From NCBI RefSeq assembly GCF_025515205.1, contig NZ_JAOPFX010000001.1:1612001-1676000 (forward strand): a DNA stretch of 64,000 nt, written 5' to 3'. Below, in pieces: positions 19,433 through 29,002 of this stretch (position 1 is its first letter; each line of letters begins with the position of its first letter). The notes under the pieces were generated by a model. That model made no database searches. It was not told the origin of the DNA and worked only from the letters and a program-made list of their open reading frames with translations. Origin of the DNA: Microbacterium fluvii. Its GTDB lineage: Bacteria; Actinomycetota; Actinomycetes; Actinomycetales; Microbacteriaceae. The translations under genes and the position numbers were made by a program.

Positions 19433-20592
19433 GCGGCGTCTTCGATCCGGCGTCGATCCTTCCCGACGACCTGCTCGACCGCATCCGCGAGCGCGCCGCC
19501 GTGCACGACCGCGACAACACCTTTCCGCAGGACGACCTCGACGAGTTGACCGCGGCCGGCTATCTCGCGATCCTCGTGCCGACCGAGCTGGGCGGCGCGG
19601 GACTGGGGCTCGCCGAGGCCTCGCTGCTGCAGCAGCGTCTCGCCGGCGCCGCGCCCGCGACGGCGCTCGCGATCAACATGCACCTCGTCTGGACGGGCGT
19701 CGCCAAGGTGCTCGCCGACCGCGGCATCGACGACCTGACCTTCGTGCAGGCCGGCGCCGCCGCCGGTGAGGTGTTCGCCTTCGGCATCAGCGAGGCCGGC
19801 AACGACCTGGTGCTCTTCGGCAGCGACACGGATGCCGCACCCCAGCCCGACGGCGGCTACGCGTTCACCGGCACCAAGATCTTCACCTCGCTCGCCCCGG
19901 TGTGGACGCAGCTGGGCCTGCACGGCCTCGACACCACTTCACCAGGCGCCCCGAAGCTCGTCTACGCCTTCGTGCCGCGCACCGAGGCGGTCGTGACCCG
20001 CGGCGACTGGGACACCGTGGGCATGCGCGGCACGCAGTCGCGCACGACCGAGCTGCACGGGGCCGTCGCCCCCGCCGACCGCGTCGTGCGGCGGGTGCCG
20101 CCTGGGCCCACCCCCGACCCCATCGTGTTCGGCATCTTCAGCGTCTTCGAGCTGCTGCTGGCCTCGGTCTACACCGGCATCGCGCGACGCGCGCTCGACC
20201 TCGCGGTGGAGACGGCGAACAAGCGCCCCTCGAAGAAGACGGGTCGCAGCTATGCGCAAGACCCCGACATCCGGTGGCGCATCGCCGAGATGGCCCTCGC
20301 CTACGACGCCCTGCCCCCGCAGATCGAGGCCCTCTGCCGCGCCGTCGACGAGGTCGCGCCCACCGACGCCCGCTGGTTCTCGTACATGAGCGGCGTCAAG
20401 CACCGCGCCGTGACGACGGCGAAGTCGGTCGTCGACGAGGCCGTGCTGGTCGCCGGCGGCTCGTCGTACTTCTCCCGCTCCGAGCTCGGCCGCCTCTACC
20501 GCGACGTGCTCGCTGGCCTCTTCCACCCCTCCGACCCCGAGTCGGCGCACTCGACCGTGGCCGCGGCGTGGCTGGGGCCGGCGGAGGACTGA
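19429..20592 (+). CDS. Acyl-CoA dehydrogenase family protein
   Basis: A 387-residue flavoprotein with the acyl-CoA dehydrogenase layout: an N-terminal helical part (LVPTELGGAGLGLAEA), a middle beta domain with GTKIFTSLAP and GMRGTQSRTTELHG, and a C-terminal helical bundle ending HPSDPESAHSTVA. Members of this clade include both true dehydrogenases and flavin monooxygenases. I cannot place the catalytic base with certainty, so the reaction is left open. Confidence 0.85.
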   Translation: MSGVFDPASILPDDLLDRIRERAAVHDRDNTFPQDDLDELTAAGYLAILVPTELGGAGLGLAEASLLQQRLAGAAPATALAINMHLVWTGVAKVLADRGIDDLTFVQAGAAAGEVFAFGISEAGNDLVLFGSDTDAAPQPDGGYAFTGTKIFTSLAPVWTQLGLHGLDTTSPGAPKLVYAFVPRTEAVVTRGDWDTVGMRGTQSRTTELHGAVAPADRVVRRVPPGPTPDPIVFGIFSVFELLLASVYTGIARRALDLAVETANKRPSKKTGRSYAQDPDIRWRIAEMALAYDALPPQIEALCRAVDEVAPTDARWFSYMSGVKHRAVTTAKSVVDEAVLVAGGSSYFSRSELGRLYRDVLAGLFHPSDPESAHSTVAAAWLGPAED

Positions 20593-20596
20593 GCCG

Positions 20597-21868
20597 ATGG
20601 CACGCCCCGCCGCCGCGCCGCTGAGCCCCGCCGACCTCGAACGGCGCCGCGGGCTGCGCACGATGAAGGGCGTGGCCCTCGGTGCGCTGCTGTTCATGGC
20701 GGTGCTGTTCGTCGTCGCGTTCACGCTGCAGACCACCTACCCCGCGATGGCCTACGTGCGCGCGGCGGCCGAGGGCGGCATGGTGGGCGCGCTGGCCGAC
20801 TGGTTCGCGGTGACGGCGCTGTTCCGGCATCCGCTCGGCATCCCCATTCCGCACACCGCGATCATCCCGAACCGCAAGGACGAGATCGGGGCGACCCTCG
20901 GCGAGTTCGTCGAGACCGAGTTCCTCCGCGGCGACGTCGTGCGCGCGAAGCTCGAGACGACGGCGATCGCGGCGCGCCTGGGCGAATGGCTCGCGGTGCC
21001 CGAGCATGCCGAGCGTGTCGGCGCCGAGGCGTCGCTGATGGCCTCGGGCGTGCTCGAGGCGCTCAGCGACGACGACGTGCAGGACGTGTTGACCGACCTC
21101 GCACGCGAGCACCTCATCGCCCCCGAGTGGGCGCCGGCCCTCGGCGGATGGCTGGAGCGGATCGTGGATGCCGGCGCCCACCGCGGCGCGGTGGACCTCG
21201 CCGTCGACAGCATCGCCGTGTGGCTCGCCGCCAATCGGGCGGCCTTCGGCGGCCTCGTCTCCCGACGGCTTCCCGGGTGGGTGCCGTCCATCGCGCACCG
21301 CCTCGTCGACGACACGGTCTACAGCGAGGCGGTGAAGTTCGTGGCCGCCGTTCAGGCCGACCCGCAGCATCCGGCCCGCCGCGCCGTCGACGGCTACCTC
21401 GCCCGGCTCGCCGACAACCTGCAGCACGACCCCACGACGATCGGGCGCCTCGAAGACGCGAAGGGATCGGTGTTCGACAGCCCGCGGGTGCGCGAGCTCG
21501 CGGCGCAGGCGTGGGAGACCGCGAAGGCCGGGCTCCTGACGTCGCTGGCCGATCCGGGCAGCGCGCTGCGCCGGCGGCTGGCCGACGCCCTCGGCGAGAT
21601 CGGCACGCGCCTGGCCACCGAGAGACCGCTGCAGCAGCGGGTCGACGGGTGGGTGACCGATGCCGCCGTCTTCCTCGTCGATCGCTACCGTCACGACATC
21701 GCCTCGATCATCACCGATACCGTCGAACGCTGGGATGCCGCCGAGACGACGGCCAAGATCGAGCTCATGGTGGGGCGCGACCTGCAGTACATCCGACTCA
21801 ACGGCACGATCGTCGGAGCCCTCGCCGGACTCGCGATCTTCACCATCGCGCACGCCCTCCTCGGCTAG
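20597..21868 (+). CDS. DUF445-family membrane-associated protein
   Basis: A 423-residue protein with one hydrophobic helix near residues 30-50 and another at the C-terminus (IVGALAGLAIFTIAHALL). Right after the first helix is the DUF445 hallmark GALADWFAVTALFRHP, followed by IPIPHTAIIPNRKDEIG. The long middle part is helical and charged. Function is unknown for the family. It starts four bases after the dehydrogenase stop. Confidence 0.85.
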   Translation: MARPAAAPLSPADLERRRGLRTMKGVALGALLFMAVLFVVAFTLQTTYPAMAYVRAAAEGGMVGALADWFAVTALFRHPLGIPIPHTAIIPNRKDEIGATLGEFVETEFLRGDVVRAKLETTAIAARLGEWLAVPEHAERVGAEASLMASGVLEALSDDDVQDVLTDLAREHLIAPEWAPALGGWLERIVDAGAHRGAVDLAVDSIAVWLAANRAAFGGLVSRRLPGWVPSIAHRLVDDTVYSEAVKFVAAVQADPQHPARRAVDGYLARLADNLQHDPTTIGRLEDAKGSVFDSPRVRELAAQAWETAKAGLLTSLADPGSALRRRLADALGEIGTRLATERPLQQRVDGWVTDAAVFLVDRYRHDIASIITDTVERWDAAETTAKIELMVGRDLQYIRLNGTIVGALAGLAIFTIAHALLG

Positions 21869-21869
21869 G

Positions 21870-21875
21870 TAGCCT
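21870..21875 (+). promoter_or_regulatory. -10 hexamer TAGCCT (leaderless)
   Basis: TAGCCT begins two bases after the DUF445 stop and is followed by six bases and ATG 21882. Confidence 0.5.
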
Positions 21876-21881
21876 GAGCGC

Positions 21882-22232
21882 ATGAGCACGACCGCCGACC
21901 AGCTGCTGTTCAGCTACGGCGCGCTGCTGGGCGACGATCTGCGCAGACTCACCTTCGGGCGCATCATCGCCACGGAGGCCGCCGTGCTCACCGGCTACAC
22001 CGTCGACTACGTCGAGGTCGAAGACACCCGCTTCGGCGAGCTGACCGGCCTCGCCTCGCACCCCATGCTGCGACGGACAGGCAACTCGCACGACAAAGTG
22101 GTCGGCGAGCTGCTCCTGCTGACCGAACAGGAGCTCGACGCGGCCGACCAGTTCGAGATGTCGCTGTTCCGCCGGGGCACCGTGACGCTCGACAGCGGCC
22201 GCGAGGCGTGGGCCTACTTCTCGAGCCGATGA
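21882..22232 (+). CDS. Gamma-glutamylcyclotransferase (AIG2/BtrG-fold)-like protein
   Basis: A 116-residue single-domain protein. It has the substrate-loop motif LLFSYGALLGDD near residue 8, close to the YGSL/YGTL loop of the family, and a LTEQELDAADQFE segment that supplies the usual acidic residue. It sits just upstream of the histidine-degradation genes, but its own -10 hexamer suggests separate transcription. It may be a cyclotransferase or a fold relative of unknown substrate. Confidence 0.7.
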   Translation: MSTTADQLLFSYGALLGDDLRRLTFGRIIATEAAVLTGYTVDYVEVEDTRFGELTGLASHPMLRRTGNSHDKVVGELLLLTEQELDAADQFEMSLFRRGTVTLDSGREAWAYFSSR

Positions 22233-22275
22233 GCCCTCCCTTCGACCACCACGACCACTCCGACGACGGAAGCCG

Positions 22276-23160
22276 ATGAGCCTCAGCCACGACCCCTTCT
22301 GGCCCCGCGCAGGCGGCTGGCCTGCCTTCGACGACCTCGCGGGCGACCTCGACGCGGCCCTGCTGGGCGTGCCCGCCTGGCGCACCTCGCTCTCGCCGAC
22401 GGGCGCCCACGAGACTCCCGCCGCTGTGCGCGCGGCGCTCGCCCGTTACAGCCCGACGCTCGTGGGCGAAGCGCTCGACCTGAACGAGGCGCTGCGCATC
22501 GTGGACGCCGGCGACATCGTCGAGCCCGACGGCGCCGAGGGCGAGGCGCGCACCCGCGCCCGCGTCCGCGAGCTCCGAGAGCGGGCGGGTTTGGTGATCG
22601 CCCTCGGCGGTGACAACTCCGTCACGGTCGCTGTCGCACAGGGGTCGGCCGCGGCGGGCCTCGTCACGCTCGACGCGCACTTCGACCTGCGCGACGGCGT
22701 CTCCAACGGCTCGCCGGTGCGCCGGCTCGTCGAGGGCGGGCTCGACCCTCGACGTATCGTGCAGATCGGCATCGCCGACTTCGCCAACTCCGTGGCCTAT
22801 GCCCGGCGCGCCGCCGAATGGGGCATCACCGTCATCACGCTCGACGAGGTGCGCAGGCGCGGGATCGACAATGTCGTGGCGACCGCGCTGGAGGTCGCCG
22901 GGGCCGGCGGCGGCAGCATCCATCTCGATGTCGACGTCGATGTGTGCGACCGCGCCGTCGCCCCCGGCTGCCCCGCGTCCGTGCCCGGAGGGCTGGCCGC
23001 GTGGGAGCTACGCGCGCTCGTTCGGGGCATCGCCCGCGAGCCCAGAGTGGTCAGCGCCGACATCGCCGAGGTCGATGCGACCGCCGATACCGACGATCAG
23101 CGCACGGTGCGGCTGGCGGCGCTGTGCGTGCTGGAGCTTCTCGCGGGGAGGGTCGGATGA
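22276..23160 (+). CDS. hutG: Formimidoylglutamase / arginase family
   Basis: A 294-residue ureohydrolase with the binuclear manganese motifs ALGGDNSVT, TLDAHFDLRDG and HLDVDVDVCDR. Next to hutI, hutU and hutH this is most likely HutG, which hydrolyses N-formimidoyl-L-glutamate to glutamate and formamide. No HutF-type deiminase gene is in the window, which fits a HutG route. It overlaps the next gene by ATGA. Confidence 0.85.
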   Translation: MSLSHDPFWPRAGGWPAFDDLAGDLDAALLGVPAWRTSLSPTGAHETPAAVRAALARYSPTLVGEALDLNEALRIVDAGDIVEPDGAEGEARTRARVRELRERAGLVIALGGDNSVTVAVAQGSAAAGLVTLDAHFDLRDGVSNGSPVRRLVEGGLDPRRIVQIGIADFANSVAYARRAAEWGITVITLDEVRRRGIDNVVATALEVAGAGGGSIHLDVDVDVCDRAVAPGCPASVPGGLAAWELRALVRGIAREPRVVSADIAEVDATADTDDQRTVRLAALCVLELLAGRVG

Positions 23161-23636
23161 CGATCGAACTGGTGCTCGTGCGGCACGCCAAGAGCGACTG
23201 GGGGCACGCGGGTCTCCCCGACCACGATCGACCGCTGAACGCCCGAGGGCGCCGGGACGCGCCCGCGATGGCGCGGCGTCTGGTCGCCACCGGATTCCGC
23301 CCCGACGTGCTGCTGGCGAGCACCGCCGTGCGCGCGCAGTCGACGGCGGCGGCCTTCGCCGACGCCCTCGGGCTCGCGGTGACCAGCGACGAGGAGCTCT
23401 ACGGCGCACCCGCGTCGGTGCTGCTCGAGGTCGCGGCGGCTACCGGGCTCGGGTCGGTCATGGTCGTGGCGCACGACCCCGGCATGACGGTGCTCGCCGA
23501 GCGGCTGTCGGACGGCGGCATCTCGCACATGCCGACCTGCGCCGTCGCGCGCTTCATGTGGGCGGCCTCCAACTGGGACGTCGCGACCGCGCTCGACCCC
23601 GACCGGTGGGAGTTCGACGCCCCCGGCATCGGCTAG
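23157..23636 (+). CDS. SixA-like histidine phosphatase
   Basis: A 159-residue phosphatase of the histidine (RHG/RHA) branch: [12 protein letters not shown] near residue 8 supplies the catalytic His, with [13 protein letters not shown] and VVAHDPGM completing the active site. SixA relatives remove phosphate from phosphohistidine proteins. It is translationally coupled to hutG, which is unusual. Its stop codon is the palindrome CTAG shared with the converging hutI stop. Confidence 0.85.
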   Translation: MTIELVLVRHAKSDWGHAGLPDHDRPLNARGRRDAPAMARRLVATGFRPDVLLASTAVRAQSTAAAFADALGLAVTSDEELYGAPASVLLEVAAATGLGSVMVVAHDPGMTVLAERLSDGGISHMPTCAVARFMWAASNWDVATALDPDRWEFDAPGIG

Positions 23637-24826
23637 AGGGGCGAGCCGCTCTTCCACACGGTGCCGACGAGCGGCACACCGGGCCGGTAGGCGAGGTGCG
23701 TGCGGCTCGGAGCGTCGAGCAGTACGAGATCGGCGCGCGCCCCGGGCGTGATGACGCCCACGTCGTCGCGGCGCAGTGCCCGCGCTCCGCCCGCGGTGGC
23801 CGCCCAGACCGCCTCGGCGGGTGTCATCCCCATCTCGCGCACGGCCAGGGCGATCATGAGCGGCATCGAGCTCGTGAAGCTCGACCCCGGGTTGCAGTCG
23901 CTGGCGATGGCCACCGTCACGCCGGCATCGATGAGCCGCCGCGCGCTCGGATAGGGCTGGCGGGTCGAGAACTCGACGCCCGGCAGCAGCGTCGCGACGG
24001 TGTCGCTCTCCGCCAGCAGCGCGATGTCGTCGTCGGTCAGGTACGTGCAGTGGTCGACGGATGCCGCGGCGTACTCCACCGCGAGACGCACACCGTCGCC
24101 GGGGCCGAGCTGATTGCCGTGCAGCCGCGGCGCGAGGCCGTGCGCGATGCCGGCGGCGAGGATGCGCTCGGTCTCGTCCGGGGTGAAGGCGCCGGTCTCG
24201 CAGAACACGTCGATCCAGCGGCTGTGCGGCGCGCAGGCGCGCAGCATGGGGCCGGTGACGAGGTCGACGTAGTCGTCTCGTCGGTCGGCGTACTCCGCGG
24301 GCACGACGTGGGCCCCCAGGAACGTGACCTCCGGCGTGACTTCGGCTGCCAGCCGGGCGAGGCGCTCCTCGTCGTCGACCGTGAGCCCATAGCCGGTCTT
24401 GATCTCGAAGGTCGTCGTGCCCTGCCCGTGCAGTTCGGCGACGAAGCCGGCCAGGCGGCGGCGCAGCTCGTCATCGGTCGCGGCGCGGGTGGCTGCCACC
24501 GTCGTGCGTATGCCGCCGGCGGCATAGGGCTGCCCCGCCATGCGCGCCGCGAACTCCTCGGCCCGGTCGCCGCCGAACACGAGGTGCGTGTGCGAGTCGA
24601 CGAATCCCGGGATGACGGCGCGTCCGCCCGCGTCGACGACCCGTACGTCCAGCGGGGCGTCGGCGGCAGGGCCCACCCACGCGATGCGGTCGCCGACCAG
24701 CAGCACGGCGGCGTCCCGCAGCGTGCCGCACGGGTCGCCGTCGGAGCCGACGTTGGTGGTCAGCTCGCCGATGTTCGTCAGCAGCGTCGCCGCCGCATCC
24801 GCCTCGCCCGCCGGTATGCCGTTCAC
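23633..24826 (-). CDS. hutI: Imidazolonepropionase
   Basis: A 397-residue amidohydrolase: the metal site HTHLVFGG near residue 75, EIKTGYGL, the [12 protein letters not shown] segment, SVDHCTYL and the late ASDCNPGSS with the catalytic Asp. It hydrolyses imidazolone-5-propionate to formimidoylglutamate. The GTG at 24826 is chosen because it gives the normal family length and overlaps the hutU stop as GTGA. The upstream reading runs inside hutU. Confidence 0.93.
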   Translation of the reverse strand: MNGIPAGEADAAATLLTNIGELTTNVGSDGDPCGTLRDAAVLLVGDRIAWVGPAADAPLDVRVVDAGGRAVIPGFVDSHTHLVFGGDRAEEFAARMAGQPYAAGGIRTTVAATRAATDDELRRRLAGFVAELHGQGTTTFEIKTGYGLTVDDEERLARLAAEVTPEVTFLGAHVVPAEYADRRDDYVDLVTGPMLRACAPHSRWIDVFCETGAFTPDETERILAAGIAHGLAPRLHGNQLGPGDGVRLAVEYAAASVDHCTYLTDDDIALLAESDTVATLLPGVEFSTRQPYPSARRLIDAGVTVAIASDCNPGSSFTSSMPLMIALAVREMGMTPAEAVWAATAGGARALRRDDVGVITPGARADLVLLDAPSRTHLAYRPGVPLVGTVWKSGSPL

Positions 24827-26466
24827 AGCATCGGCACCTTTAGGCCGCGCTCGGCGGCCACCTCGCGGGCACGCTCGTAGCCGGCGTCGACGTGGCGCAT
24901 GACGCCGGTGCCGGGGTCGTTGATCAGCACCCGCTCGAGCTTCTCGGCGGCGAGGGCCGACCCGTCGGCGACCGTGACCTGCCCGGCGTGGATCGAACGG
25001 CCGATGCCCACCCCGCCGCCGTGGTGCAGCGACACCCACGAGGCTCCGCTCGCGGTGTTCAGCAGGGCGTTCAGCAGCGGCCAGTCGGCGATCGCATCCG
25101 AGCCGTCGGCCATCGCCTCGGTCTCGCGGTAGGGCGAGGCGACCGAGCCCGAATCGAGGTGGTCGCGACCGATCACGATGGGCCCTGCCAGTTCGCCAGA
25201 GGCGACCATCTCGTTGAACTTCAGGCCCGCCAGGTGCCGCTCCTTGTAGCCGAGCCAGCAGATGCGCGCCGGCAGCCCCTCGAAGTGCACCTTCTCGCCG
25301 GCCTTGTCGAGCCAGCGGTGCAGCGCGGCGTCTTCGGGGAAGAGCTCGGCGACGGCCCGATCCGTCTTGGCGATGTCCGCAGGGTCACCCGAGAGTGCGA
25401 CCCAGCGGAACGGTCCCTTGCCCTCGGCGAACAGCGGCCGGATGTAGGCGGGCACGAACCCCGGGAAGGCGAAGGCGCGGTTGAAGCCGCCCAGCTCGGC
25501 CTCGCGGCGGATCGAGTTGCCGTAGTCGAAGACGGCGGCCCCGGCATCCTGGAAGCCCACCATCGCCGCGACGTGCGCCGCCATCGACGTGCGGGCGCGC
25601 TCGGTGAAACCCTCTGGGTCGGCGGATGCGGCGGCCTTCCAGTCGTCGAACGCCACCCCGATCGGCAGGTACGCGAGGGGGTCGTGGGCGCTCGTCTGAT
25701 CGGTGACGATGTCGATCGGCACCCCGCGGCGCAGCAGCTCGGGGAAGATCTCAGCGGCATTGCCGACCAGGCCCACAGACAGCGCCTCGCCGGCCTCCTT
25801 CGCACCGACCACCCGCGCGATCGCGGCGTCGAGGTCGGTCGTGTACTCGTCGAGGTAGCCGTGGGCGACCCGGCGGGCGAGCCGCGACTCGTCGACGTCG
25901 ACGATCAGCACGGCGCCGTCGTTCATCGTGACGGCGAGCGGCTGCGCGCCGCCCATGCCGCCGCAGCCGGCCGTCAGGGTGAGGGTGCCGGCGAGCGAGT
26001 CGCGGCCGAGCGACCGCGCGACCGCCGCGAAGGTCTCGTAGGTGCCCTGGAGGATCCCCTGCGTGCCGATGTAGATCCACGACCCGGCCGTCATCTGGCC
26101 GTACATCGTGAGTCCGAGCTCTTCGAGCCGCCGGAACTCGGGCCACGTCGCCCAATCGCCCACCAGGTTCGAGTTGGCGATCAGCACCCGCGGCGCCCAC
26201 TCGTGCGTGCGGAACACGCCGACGGGCTTGCCCGACTGCACGAGCAGCGTCTCGTCGGGCTCGAGCTCGTCGAGGGTGCGCACGATCGCATCGAACGCCT
26301 CCCAGCTGCGGGCCGCGCGTCCGGTGCCGCCGTAGACGACGAGGTCCTCAGGATGCTCGGCGACCTCGGGGTCGAGGTTGTTCATCAGCATCCGCTTCGC
26401 CGCCTCGGCTCCCCAGCTCTTCGCGGTGCGCTCGGGGCCGCGCGGTGCCCTGATCGATCGTGTCAT
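24823..26466 (-). CDS. hutU: Urocanate hydratase
   Basis: A 547-residue urocanase with the NAD-binding and active-site stretches [34 protein letters not shown] and the C-terminal [16 protein letters not shown]. It converts urocanate to imidazolone propionate. The ATG at 26466 follows GGGGAAGACGAG; an ATG at 26490 in frame is a weaker alternative. It lies 34 bases after hutH and overlaps hutI by four bases. Confidence 0.95.
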   Translation of the reverse strand: MTRSIRAPRGPERTAKSWGAEAAKRMLMNNLDPEVAEHPEDLVVYGGTGRAARSWEAFDAIVRTLDELEPDETLLVQSGKPVGVFRTHEWAPRVLIANSNLVGDWATWPEFRRLEELGLTMYGQMTAGSWIYIGTQGILQGTYETFAAVARSLGRDSLAGTLTLTAGCGGMGGAQPLAVTMNDGAVLIVDVDESRLARRVAHGYLDEYTTDLDAAIARVVGAKEAGEALSVGLVGNAAEIFPELLRRGVPIDIVTDQTSAHDPLAYLPIGVAFDDWKAAASADPEGFTERARTSMAAHVAAMVGFQDAGAAVFDYGNSIRREAELGGFNRAFAFPGFVPAYIRPLFAEGKGPFRWVALSGDPADIAKTDRAVAELFPEDAALHRWLDKAGEKVHFEGLPARICWLGYKERHLAGLKFNEMVASGELAGPIVIGRDHLDSGSVASPYRETEAMADGSDAIADWPLLNALLNTASGASWVSLHHGGGVGIGRSIHAGQVTVADGSALAAEKLERVLINDPGTGVMRHVDAGYERAREVAAERGLKVPML

Positions 26467-26500
26467 CTCGTCTTCCCCTTCTCTTCCCATCCGATTACGG

Positions 26501-28072
26501 TCACGACGCGCCGTCCGACCTCGCGCCCGCGCGGCGCGTCGCGTCCGTAGACGGAAGCCCGGCGCGGGCTACGTCGCCGGCGCGCACCAGTGCGGTCACG
26601 GTCTCGATGTCGGGCGAGACCCAGTGGTCGGGCCCAGGGCCGGCGACACCGGCCGCACGCACGAGGTCGCGCACGGCGCCGGTGCCCGGCCCCGGCTGCA
26701 GCGGAGCGCGCAGGTCGAGCGCGCGGGCGCCCGTGATGACCTCGACAGCCAGCACGCGGGCCAGACCGTCGAGCGCCCGGCGCAGCTTGCGCGCGGCCGA
26801 CCAGCCCATCGACACGTGGTCCTCCTGCATCGCCGACGACGGGATCGAGTCGACCGACGCGGGCACGGCGAGGCGCTTGAGCTCCGAGACGATCCCCGCC
26901 GCCGCGTACTGCGCGATCATGAGCCCGGAGTCGACGCCGACCTCGTCGGCCAGGAACGGCGGCAGGCCGTGGCTGCGGGCGACATCGAGCGCGCGGTCGG
27001 TGCGCCGCTCCGAGATCGAGGCGACGTCGGCCACCGCGATCGCGAGGAAGTCCAGCACATACGCGACCGGAGCCCCGTGGAAGTTGCCGTTCGAGCGCAC
27101 CCGGCCGTCGTCGGCGATCACGGGGTTGTCGACGGCGGCCGCCAGCTCGCGCGAGGCGATGAGCGCGGCATGGTCGGCGGTGTCGCGGGCGGCGCCGTGC
27201 ACCTGCGGCGCGCAGCGCAGCGAGTAGGCGTCCTGCACGCGGCCGTCCTCGGGGCCGGCGTGCGAGGCGACCATGGGCGACGAGGCCAGCAGCGCACGCA
27301 GGTTCGCGGCCGACGCCGCCTGCCCCACCTGTGGCCGCAGCGCCATGAGGTCGGCGGCGAAGACGGCATCGGTGCCCAGCTGGCTCTCGATCGACATGGC
27401 CGCCGCGATGTCGGCGGTCTCGAGCAGCACCGACAGGTCGTCGAGGGCGAGCAGCAGCATCCCGAGCATGCCGTCGGTGCCGTTGATGAGGGCGAGCCCC
27501 TCTTTCTCCTCCAGCACGAGCGGGGAGAGGGATGCCGCCGCGAGCGCCTCTGCGGCGGGCTGCACGACTCCGTCCACGCGCACCTCACCCTCGCCCATCG
27601 CGGCCAGGGCCACGTGCGACAGCGGCGCGAGGTCGCCAGAGCAGCCGAGCGAGCCGTACTCCCGCACGAGCGGCGTGATGCCGGCGTCGAGCATCGCGGC
27701 ATAGGTCTCGACGACGACCGGTCGCACGCCGGTGCGGCCCGACATCAGAGTCTGCAGACGCAGCAGCTGCAGAGCGCGCACCACTTCGTCTTCGACGGGG
27801 TCGCCGGTGCCGGCGGCGTGCGAGCGGATGAGGCTCGCCTGCAGCTGACGACGGCGCTCGGGCGCGATGAAGGTCGTCGCGAGGGCGCCGAACCCGGTCG
27901 AGACGCCGTAGTGCGGGTGCGGGTCGTCGGCGAGGCGCTCGATGAGGGCGCGAGAGGCCGCCACCCGCTCGAGGGCCGCGGCGTCGAGCGAGACGCGGGC
28001 CCCGTGACGGGCGACGGCGACGACGTCGGCGGGGCTCAGCGGCGCCGCGCCGACCAGGACGGAAGTGCTCAT
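26501..28072 (-). CDS. hutH: Histidine ammonia-lyase
   Basis: A 523-residue lyase that deaminates histidine to urocanate. The self-cyclising triad that makes the MIO cofactor lies in [15 protein letters not shown]; it reads Cys-Ser-Gly where many homologues have Ala-Ser-Gly, a variation I recall from other actinobacterial enzymes. The catalytic Tyr region and [15 protein letters not shown] are present. The ATG at 28072 is preferred over 28087. It starts 61 bp from the divergent IclR gene. Confidence 0.94.
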   Translation of the reverse strand: MSTSVLVGAAPLSPADVVAVARHGARVSLDAAALERVAASRALIERLADDPHPHYGVSTGFGALATTFIAPERRRQLQASLIRSHAAGTGDPVEDEVVRALQLLRLQTLMSGRTGVRPVVVETYAAMLDAGITPLVREYGSLGCSGDLAPLSHVALAAMGEGEVRVDGVVQPAAEALAAASLSPLVLEEKEGLALINGTDGMLGMLLLALDDLSVLLETADIAAAMSIESQLGTDAVFAADLMALRPQVGQAASAANLRALLASSPMVASHAGPEDGRVQDAYSLRCAPQVHGAARDTADHAALIASRELAAAVDNPVIADDGRVRSNGNFHGAPVAYVLDFLAIAVADVASISERRTDRALDVARSHGLPPFLADEVGVDSGLMIAQYAAAGIVSELKRLAVPASVDSIPSSAMQEDHVSMGWSAARKLRRALDGLARVLAVEVITGARALDLRAPLQPGPGTGAVRDLVRAAGVAGPGPDHWVSPDIETVTALVRAGDVARAGLPSTDATRRAGARSDGAS

Positions 28073-28125
28073 GCCTCGATTCCACACCCGCGGGGTCGCC
28101 GTTGGCAGCGTGTCGTGTCATGCTG

Positions 28126-28143
28126 TGTCTGGTATGCCAGACA
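28126..28143. promoter_or_regulatory. Palindrome across the iclR start codon, probable IclR operator
   Basis: TGTCTGG and CCAGACA form a perfect 7-bp inverted repeat separated by TATG, which contains the ATG start of the IclR gene (28134). Binding there would autoregulate iclR, and it lies about 60 bp from the hutH start. Confidence 0.6.
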
Positions 28144-28898
28144 ACTCACCGGTCCCCGCGGCCGACCAGACGCTGCGGATGCTGTCGTTCCTCGCCCGCC
28201 AGCGCGGCCCGGTCGCCGCGCGCACCCTCGCCGAGCAGCTGCAGATCCCCCGATCGAGCGTCTACCACCTGCTCTCGGTGCTCGCCGCGCACGGCTACGT
28301 CGTGCATCTGCCCGCCGAGCGCCGCTGGGGCTTGGGCACCGCGGCGTTCGAACTGAGCGGCGGCTTCGCCCGGCAGGCGCCGCTCGCGCGGGTCGGCCGC
28401 CCCCTCATCGCGGGGCTGGCCGACAGGGCGGGAGAGAGCGCGCACCTCGCTGTCATGAGCGGTCGCGACGTCGTCTACATCGTCGAGGAGCGCGCGCCTC
28501 GACGTCCGGCTCTCGTGACCGACGTCGGCGTTCGGCTGCCGGCGCACCTGACTGCGACCGGTCGCGCGATGCTCGCGGCGCTCCCGGCCGAGCAGGTGCG
28601 TGCGCTCTTCCCCGATGCCGGAGCCTTCGCCGACCGCACCGGCCGTGGCCCCGGCACCCCGGGCGCGCTTCGGGCCCTGCTGAGGGCCGTGCGCGCCGAC
28701 GGATACGCCTCCGAAGACGGCGAGATCACGCTCGGCCTGCGGTCTGTCGGCGTCGCGGTGCGCGACCACACCGGGTGGCCCGTGGCTGCGGTCGCCGTCA
28801 CCTGGCCCGCGGAACAAGGCCGGGAGGCGGCATCCCTCGTCCCCTTCGTCGAGGCCGCGGCGCTCGAACTCTCCCGCCGCCTCTACGGTCGCGCCTAG
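28134..28898 (+). CDS. IclR-family transcriptional regulator of the hut genes
   Basis: A 254-residue regulator with an N-terminal winged helix (TLAEQLQIPRSSVYHLLSVL near residue 30) and a C-terminal effector domain (LPAHLTATGRAMLAAL, then GEITLGLRSVGVAVRD). It is divergent from hutH, so control by histidine or urocanate is likely by position. The palindrome over its start codon suggests autoregulation. Confidence 0.88.
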   Translation: MPDNSPVPAADQTLRMLSFLARQRGPVAARTLAEQLQIPRSSVYHLLSVLAAHGYVVHLPAERRWGLGTAAFELSGGFARQAPLARVGRPLIAGLADRAGESAHLAVMSGRDVVYIVEERAPRRPALVTDVGVRLPAHLTATGRAMLAALPAEQVRALFPDAGAFADRTGRGPGTPGALRALLRAVRADGYASEDGEITLGLRSVGVAVRDHTGWPVAAVAVTWPAEQGREAASLVPFVEAAALELSRRLYGRA

Positions 28899-28901
28899 GT
28901 T

Positions 28902-28965
28902 CCGCGACTTGGCAGCTCTTGCCGCGTGTACCTCGGCAGCAGCGACCGAAGCTGCCAACTCGCGG
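28902..28965. repeat. Imperfect inverted repeat in intergenic DNA
   Basis: CCGCGACTTGGCAGCT (28902-28917) and AGCTGCCAACTCGCGG (28950-28965) are 16-bp arms with one mismatch around a 32-base loop that itself contains a GGCAGC/GCTGCC pair. The element lies between the convergent iclR and lacI-type genes. It has no T-tract and looks more like a REP-type element than a simple terminator. Confidence 0.6.
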
Positions 28966-29002
28966 TGAGTGGAGACCGACGGCGGGCCTGGCGGGGTGGG
29001 GG

